A stretch of 7,351 nt of DNA, from assembly GCA_905214265.1 (NCBI GenBank), contig CAJMLQ010000141.1, forward strand, positions 1 to 7,351, read 5' to 3'. This document shows, in pieces, positions 1 through 6,500 of the stretch. Every line of letters starts with the position of its first letter. Within the stretch, counting starts at the first letter, position 1. The DNA comes from an uncultured bacterium. GTDB taxonomy: Bacteria > Bacillota > Clostridia > Oscillospirales > Ruminococcaceae. The notes under the pieces are model-generated. The model saw nothing but the letters and a program-made list of their open reading frames with translations. It did not search any database and was not told the origin of the DNA. A program made the translations under genes and the position numbers.

Positions 1-43
1 GTTTGGGATGAAGGCGAAACTAGAAGGGTTCTATTTTCTGTGC

Positions 44-105
44 GGATTCTGTCGAATACGGATTACGGATCAATCTGTACGAAAACCGGATAGAATCCTT
101 TTTTT
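44..105 (+). terminator. Rho-independent terminator of an unseen upstream gene
   Basis: A 10-bp outer stem pairs 44-53 with 89-98 (GGATTCTGTC with GATAGAATCC, one G-T wobble). Inside it, 57-64 pairs with 72-79 (TACGGATT with AATCTGTA, one wobble) around a 7-base loop. The outer stem is followed directly by seven T residues (99-105), then A and more T. Stem plus T-tract fits an intrinsic terminator reading rightwards, which implies a plus-strand gene ending just left of the window. The long two-part hairpin is less compact than a textbook terminator, so confidence is moderate. Confidence 0.5.
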
Positions 106-234
106 ATTTCCGCACATGTTTTTCCAAAATCGGAAACTCCAGTGTGAAAAGAAAAAATGGTTCGTTGACAAACATAAATAAACGTGTGAAAATATGTATG
201 ATCAAAGCAAAATGAATGAAAATAAAATGGCGAA

Positions 235-265
235 TTAACAACTTTTAGAATATTTGTCCTATAAT
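235..265 (+). promoter_or_regulatory. Candidate sigma-A promoter for the giant surface-protein gene
   Basis: A perfect -10 hexamer TATAAT lies at 260-265. The best -35 match is TTAACA at 235-240, one base off TTGACA, with a 19-base spacer that is longer than the preferred 17. Transcription would start near 272 and give a leader of about 85 bases before the TTG start. A perfect TTGACA at 165-170 has no convincing -10 at 16-18 bases, and a TATGAT at 197-202 lacks a -35, so this pair is the best available. Confidence 0.4.
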
Positions 266-298
266 AGCGCTGCTGGATTAAAAATTTATTCATAATAT

Positions 299-312
299 GC
301 GAAAAGGTTTGC
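299..312. promoter_or_regulatory. Imperfect palindrome, possible LacI/CcpA-type operator
   Basis: GCGAAAAGGTTTGC is an imperfect inverted repeat: GC pairs with GC and AA with TT, with a G-T pair in between and an unpaired four-base centre (AAGG). Its size and outline recall LacI-family or cre operators, but it lacks their usual central CG. It lies in the predicted 5' leader, downstream of the -10 at 260-265, where a bound repressor could act as a roadblock. This is a weak call. Confidence 0.2.
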
Positions 313-344
313 TTTCCATATTTGTTTATAGAGAAAAGAACAGC

Positions 345-353
345 AGGAGGTGA
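345..353 (+). promoter_or_regulatory. Strong Shine-Dalgarno for the TTG start
   Basis: AGGAGGTGA is an uninterrupted nine-base match to the 16S rRNA 3' end. The AGGAGG core ends at 350, six bases before the TTG at 357. This near-ideal site and spacing is the main reason for choosing TTG 357 as the start. Confidence 0.75.
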
Positions 354-356
354 AGC

Positions 357-518
357 TTGCCAAATACGATTCATGATGAAAAGCAAGACGGAAACAGAGG
401 AGGCAGACAAGCAGTGATAACGAAGAAACAGCGAAAGATCCAACTGAAAAGGGGGCTCGCATCCCTTCTGGCACTGAGCCTGGCCATTCCGGCTACAGGA
501 ACCTTGACTGCATTTGCA
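357..518 (+). other. Signal peptide (residues 1-54; 20-54 if GTG start)
   Basis: A basic n-region (KKQRKIQLKR, residues 23-32) is followed by a hydrophobic core (GLASLLALSLAIPATGTL, 33-50) and a likely signal peptidase I site after AFA at 52-54. From TTG 357 the peptide is 54 residues, with a hydrophilic 19-residue front end. From GTG 414 it is 35 residues, closer to the Gram-positive norm. No lipobox cysteine is present, so a lipoprotein is unlikely. A CAAC (CxxC) pair lies at residues 67-70, just past the cleavage site. Confidence 0.85.
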
Positions 519-3500
519 GGTGGAGAGGTCCCTTTCAGCGATGAATGGGCACTTTGTGCAGCATGCAGCGAAGAGACACCACATTTGATTTCTACGAAAG
601 AAGATTTGGACAAGATCCGCACACACTTGGACGAAAACGGCCATGTAACCGGCTATTTCCAATTGGCCAATGATATCGTCTTTGAGGAGGCAGACTTTGC
701 GGAAGGCGGCGCTTTCTACAATGACGGCCTGGGGTGGTTGCCCATTGGACACGATGGAACGCCCGGCAGCGCCTACACCCCTCATTCTGCAAATATCTGG
801 CTGGACGGCGACGAGCACACAATTTCCGGCCTGGAGTTTCATTCCTACGCCGGAGACGTCCTTCCTGCAAACCCGCGGGAAACAATGGAGCAGCTCATCT
901 ACGACCTTTCCTTTATTGCGCGGCCGGACGCTTCAACCATCCAAAACCTCACCTTTGATAGCGCTTACATCGCTTCTCGCGTCGGAGCAGCCGTAGTTTA
1001 TGGTGTGGGAACGGCCAATACAAAAGTTAAGAATGTAACGGTCAGTAATTCCACCGTGGTAAACATGGGCGGTAAAGTGGCTTCTGTAGGGCTTTTTGCC
1101 AGGAGCGTAGGTGGAATAATTGAAGACTCCACCATCGTTAACAGCGTCAGCACCATTAAAAGTTTGGATGGTGAGAAGAGCTATGACGGCTGGTATCAGA
1201 CGCTCTTTGCAGGCAAACTGCAAGAGAATTCCACTTTGCGCAATATTCTTATTCAAGATTGCACCCTGGATGCATATGCGTATTCGTCCTTGTTTACGAA
1301 CGACATTATGAGTGGTGCTGCAATTGATGGCGTAACGATCCGCAATCTGGACGCAACCTGGGGCCATGGAAATATGTATCACTTTGCCAATATCCAGGGT
1401 TCGCCGGAGAACGTGACCATTAGCCATGTCAATTTAGATGCGAAAATGACTTACAACGTCAGTTGCCAGACGTTGATCCTTCCGGCAGCGGCGGGCGTTC
1501 AACTGAAGGATTCGGTTCTGGTTTACAATCAGGAATCCGCTCTCACCCTAACTCCAACGGAAACAGCAGCAAACGCCGGCGAATATGAGAATGTTTACGT
1601 TGTTCGAAATCCGAAGGGTTCAGCGCGCTCCATTCTCTATTGCGCAGCGGGTGACGGACAATCCGAAGTGGCAATTCCCGAAACATTGGAGCTGAACGTC
1701 GGGGCGTCGTATACGATCCCAGCTCTTCCCGGTGGCACAGCCAGCTATCAAAGCAGCAATGCGGCCGTTTCGGTCAGCGAAAGCGGCGTAATCACTGCGG
1801 AATCCCAGGGCAGCGCCGTCGTTACCGTATTAGTGAAGATGTCCAACGCCTCGAATCCGGTTTCTCTGGCAACCATTGCCGTAACGGCCGGATCCGCAGA
1901 AGGCCAAGTCGTGAAAACCGAATTGCAAAGCCTTTACGATCAGCACAAGGATAAGGAAAATAGCGGCTATACCAGCGAGAGCTGGTCGCTGTTCCAAAGT
2001 GCGCTGGCAGCGGCTTTGGCGGTTTTAAACAACGAAACAGCAGATCAGGCTGCGGTGGACGCCGCTAAGTCCCGGTTGGAAGAGGCCGTTTCCGGCTTGA
2101 GAATGCCGGCAGACTTCACATATCTGACGGTAGACGGCACGGCAAACGCCAACATCTACCTATCTGCCAACGGAGGAACGTTGCTGCAGTTTGCCGCTCA
2201 GGAGCTGCAGGAATTTGTAAAGAAGATCAGCGGCGCAGAATTGCCGGTCGTTTCGGAGCTTTCTGGCAGTGGGCTGACGATCGTCCTGGCAACCCCGGAA
2301 ACCGTGCCGGAGATTTCAACCCTGTTTGCAGAAGATCTGGCAGAGATCGGCGAACTGGACGGCTTTGCCATCCGGCAGAAGGAGAACCTGCTCTACATCA
2401 TCGGCACCTGCGAACGGGGCGTGCAGAATGGCGTGTATGATTTCCTGACAGAAAACACCGGGATCATCTGGACGCGCGCCACGGAAGAGCTGGGCACTCT
2501 TTACAACCCCCAAAGTACGATCCGAATCCAGAAGATAAACTATCGCGAGATTCCGGATTTTGCTGTCCGCGGTTGTGGCCCTAATGGAGAAAACGATGGA
2601 CCTGAATATAGCAAGATGCTGGCGCGGAATAAGCAGAACAGCATCACGGCTACTACCTCTTTAGGGGATGTAGAAAACGGCAAGTATGACAGATTAAACG
2701 CAGTGGGCCTTAAGCCGTTGCTGCTGGGCCATGTCATGTCCAACTGGCTGCCCAATGACAAATACTTTGACGAACACCCTGAGTATTACCTGAGCAATCC
2801 GGATGGCACTCCGAAACCGGGCGCAAACGGCTTTACCCAACTGAACTTTTATAACCCCGGAACGGCCGAAGCAGTGGCCTATGAGATTTGTGAGTTTTTG
2901 AAGGTCAGCAAGGAGTCTACCGTCGGCCTTGCTTTAGGGGACAGCAACTATTTTGTCGTCATTGAAGACGGCGTTGAGCTGAACCGTCAGCCCTTTACCG
3001 CTGACAATGGCGTGACCGTTTATTCGGAGGATGACAACTACAAATCCACCGTATTTTTCAACTTCCTCAACCGTGTGGCTAAGATCGTCGGCGAACAATA
3101 TCCGGATGTGCAGATCAACACCTTCGCTTATATCTTTGCCGAAGTTCCGCCTGCGGTGGATATCGCGGAAAACGTCAACATCGTCTTTGCGCCGCTGAAC
3201 GGCGACGACCACCTTCCCATTGAGACTTCCTCCGGCAACACCCGGGTGAAGAAGTACATCGAGGGCTGGAGTGAAAAGACGAAGAATCTCTATCTTTACA
3301 GCTACTGGAATTGCCTGCTTTATCCCGAGTATCCCCGCCCTCTGGCGGAAAAGGTGCAGATAGACCTCCATTACCTGAAAGAGATGGGCTTTGTGGGGAT
3401 CGGTCCAGAAAGTGTCGGCGACACTGCACGCGAAACGGAGTCCAAACATGACTGGGATATCAACGGCATGTATTTCTGGATGATGCAGCAGCTTTTCTGG

Positions 3501-6500
3501 GATATGGACGCGGATCTGGAGGCCCTGAAAACGCAGTACTGTGATTTGGCCTATGGTCCTGCCTCCGCTGACATGCAGGAATTCTACCGCCTGATCGAAG
3601 AGGGCTGGGATTCCACAGATGATTTTGTCTGGTATATTACGGGCGGAGATACCTACTACAAAAAGTTCATTATCGACGCCGGAATTGCAGAGGAAGTCCT
3701 AGCGGCAATCAACGCGGCTTACGCGGCGGCGGAAACTGATCTGCAGCGGACGCGCATCCTGCCGCTGAAAACCGCTATGGAAACAGAGATCGCATTTTAC
3801 GAACAATTCCCTGAAGAAGACGGAAAGGCTTATTATTCTGACGCTGGTCTGGACGTTATCACTTCTTCGGAGAGCTTAAACGATCTTAGCCAGGGCCCCT
3901 GGGCTGAAGCCGTACCGCTTACTCAGTTCCGAACCGACAAGATGGAAGTGCCGGCACAGCCGGTTGAAGTCCGGCTGTTGTGGGACGATGAAAATCTCTA
4001 TGTCGCATATGTAAACTATGACGATCGCGTCGGAACCGACAGCGATCCCAATCAGCCGGAAAAGATCACCGCCCTTCTTCCGACGGAAAGCTGGTTCAAG
4101 AACAGCCCCGCTTTTATGGAGACCTATCTCTGTGGAGACGCCAATCAGCTTTTCGATTACCGCGCATATTATAGCGATGCCAAGTGCAATTCGTTTTGCT
4201 ATCTCCCCGGCATTACTTTTGACAGCGATGGACCTAAGTGGAACGCCTATTACGGTGCTCACACTTCGGATGTCGCGTCCGAGCGTTACTGGGTCAACCT
4301 GCAGGTGATCCCCTTTGCGGATATGGGCGTGACCGCTGATACAGCGCGGCTGTATGGGACATTTGTCAGCAACTCCGTCCACGGTGCTGACGCAGGGAAA
4401 GCCACCTATTACGGCTGGTGCGGCGCAAATGTCTGGAGCACCGCTTCCTTCCGGCCGATCGCGTTGATCGGAAAAGCGTCTCCCGCCGATCTCACCAAGC
4501 TGACCATCGACGGCGCGGCGAATGCCGGGATCTATGTGTCCGAAAACGCTAATTCTCTGCTGCAGCTGGCCCAGAAGGAGCTGCAGGACTTTGTGAAGAA
4601 GATCAGCGGTGCGGAGCTGCCTGCAATCTCCACGCTCTCTGGAAGCGGTCTCGAGATCGTTCTGGCCACACCGGATACCGTTCCGGAGATCACCGCCCTT
4701 TTTGCGGACGATCTGGAATGGATAGGAGAAACTGACGGCTTTGCCGTTCGCACTCTGGAAAACAAGATCTACATCCTCGCCCAGGAAGCCCGCGGCGTTC
4801 TCAACGGCGTATATGATTTCCTGGAGGAAAACGCCGGTATCCTTTGGACCCGGGGCGTCGAGGAACTGGGAACCCTGTATGAGGAAATGCCCACAATCAG
4901 CATCGTAAAAGCGGATTACCGCGAAAAGTCTCCTTTCCAGCTTCGTGGCTGGAATGCCTGCGGCCAAGGAGCTACCGGTATTCATCACTATGACACCGCC
5001 ACCCGTTGGTTCGAAGGACGCAACAAACTCAATGCTCGGGTCGGCACCATGGGCGGAGATATCGGCAATATCGAAATCGATGGCAAGAACTATACCACCA
5101 ACGGTCATATTCTGCTGGCGGGCGGCGCGACTCTTTCCATCGACAAGTATTTCGAAACCCACCCCGAATATTTCATGACCAATTCAGACGGCACCCCCAA
5201 GAAATCCCAGTACGGATCCAACTTGAACTTCTATAATCTGGAGGCTGCTGACGTTCTGGCCCAGGAGCTTTACGACTCTGCAACGAAAAATAAGGTTATC
5301 TATGTTCCCCACAGTATTCAGGATAACCAGTACTTCTGTATGGTGGTTCCGGATGAAAACGGCAATTTGGTAGATTTGGCCTCTCAGCCATTCACCGCGG
5401 ACAATGGCGTTACTGTGACGCCGGATATGGACAATTACAAATCCACCGTATTTTTCAACTTCCTCAACCGCGCGGCCAAGAAGCTGAAGGAACTGGATCC
5501 GGAGTTGAAAATTGTCTCGTTGGCTTATATTTACTGCGAGTATCCGCCTGCAGTGGAGATTGAGGACAACATTGTGATCCAGTTTGCCCCGATCTACAGC
5601 GATGACCATCTTCCCATCGAAACCGCCTCCTCTAACGCGCAGGTCAAGAAAAATCTGACCGGCTGGGCGGAAAAGACCAAAAACATCGTCGTTTACAATT
5701 ACTATGCCAGCCTCCCTTGTGCCATTTATTCTCGGCCCATCGCCGAAAAGGTACAGAAGGACTATCAGTTCTATGCGGAACTCGGCCTGCTAGGGCTGAC
5801 TCCAGAAGGTGGCGTGGATAGTGCCCCTGGTTATGTCAATTACGATGCCTGGAGTATGAACCATCTCTATTACTGGCTCATGGACCGGCTGATGTGGGAT
5901 CCTTACGCGGATTTGGACGCCCTGACCGTGGAATTCTGCGACAAGGCCTACGGCGAAGGCTCGGCGGCTATGCAGGAATACTATCGTCTGATTCAGAGCG
6001 GCTGGGATATGTTTGACGACTACGTCTGGTACACCAGCGGCGGCGACACCTACATCAAGAAGTTCATCATCGACGCAGGCATCGCCGACGCGGCCTCCAA
6101 GGCTTTGGCCGACGCCTACGACGCTTCGGACGAACTGGGCAAGAAGCGGATCGGGCTGATCCAGAAGATCTTTGAGGAGCAGCTGGCCAAATTCGCCAAC
6201 TTCGTTCCCGAGGACGGCTTTGCTTACCGCACCGACTTGGGCAAAGAGGCGTTGGTAGCAGAGGAGAACATGACCGTCACTTCCGGCCCTTGGTCAAAGG
6301 TCAAACCGCTGACCGTATTCAAAAATCCGGATTTGATTGACTCGCCGCGCGCAGTGGAAGTCCGGCTGATGTGGGACGACGATAATGTCTATGTCGCCTA
6401 CAAGATCCCCAACGAAAAGATTGGTACGGAGGAAGACCCTTACGGCAATATTCCTCCGCTTACAGCAGATGGCAGCTGGTGGAACGGCGGACCGGAGTTC

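Larger units (their letters stand above)
1..344. other. AT-rich intergenic leader, no supportable gene
   Basis: This stretch is much richer in A and T than the gene that follows. Frame 2 is open from position 2 to a TAA at 179-181, and frame 1 is open to a TAG at 91-93. Neither has a recognisable protein sequence, a start codon with a ribosome site, or codon use like the downstream gene, so I do not call a gene tail. The stretch holds the terminator, promoter and possible operator elements listed separately. Confidence 0.6.

Noticed and set aside
2..181. Tail of an upstream gene in frame 2
   Set aside because: It would read through the probable terminator hairpin and T-tract, and the translation looks non-coding.
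165..202. Promoter built from TTGACA (165-170) and TATGAT (197-202)
   Set aside because: The gap of 26 bases is too long for a sigma-A promoter, and no good -10 lies at 16-18 bases.
373..417. 14-codon ORF MMKSKTETEEADKQ as a real gene
   Set aside because: It has no ribosome site at usable distance and no recognisable product. It is kept only as a possible regulatory element in the findings.
63..842. A 259-codon minus-strand open frame spanning the leader and signal-peptide region
   Set aside because: It overlaps the signal peptide and beta-helix start on the other strand, changes composition sharply at about 345, and has no recognisable protein family.
3876..5162. A 428-codon open frame on the minus strand
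   Set aside because: It lies wholly antisense to a well-supported coding region with clear domains. Such antisense frames arise from G/C-ending codon use on the sense strand, and its translation shows no recognisable domain.
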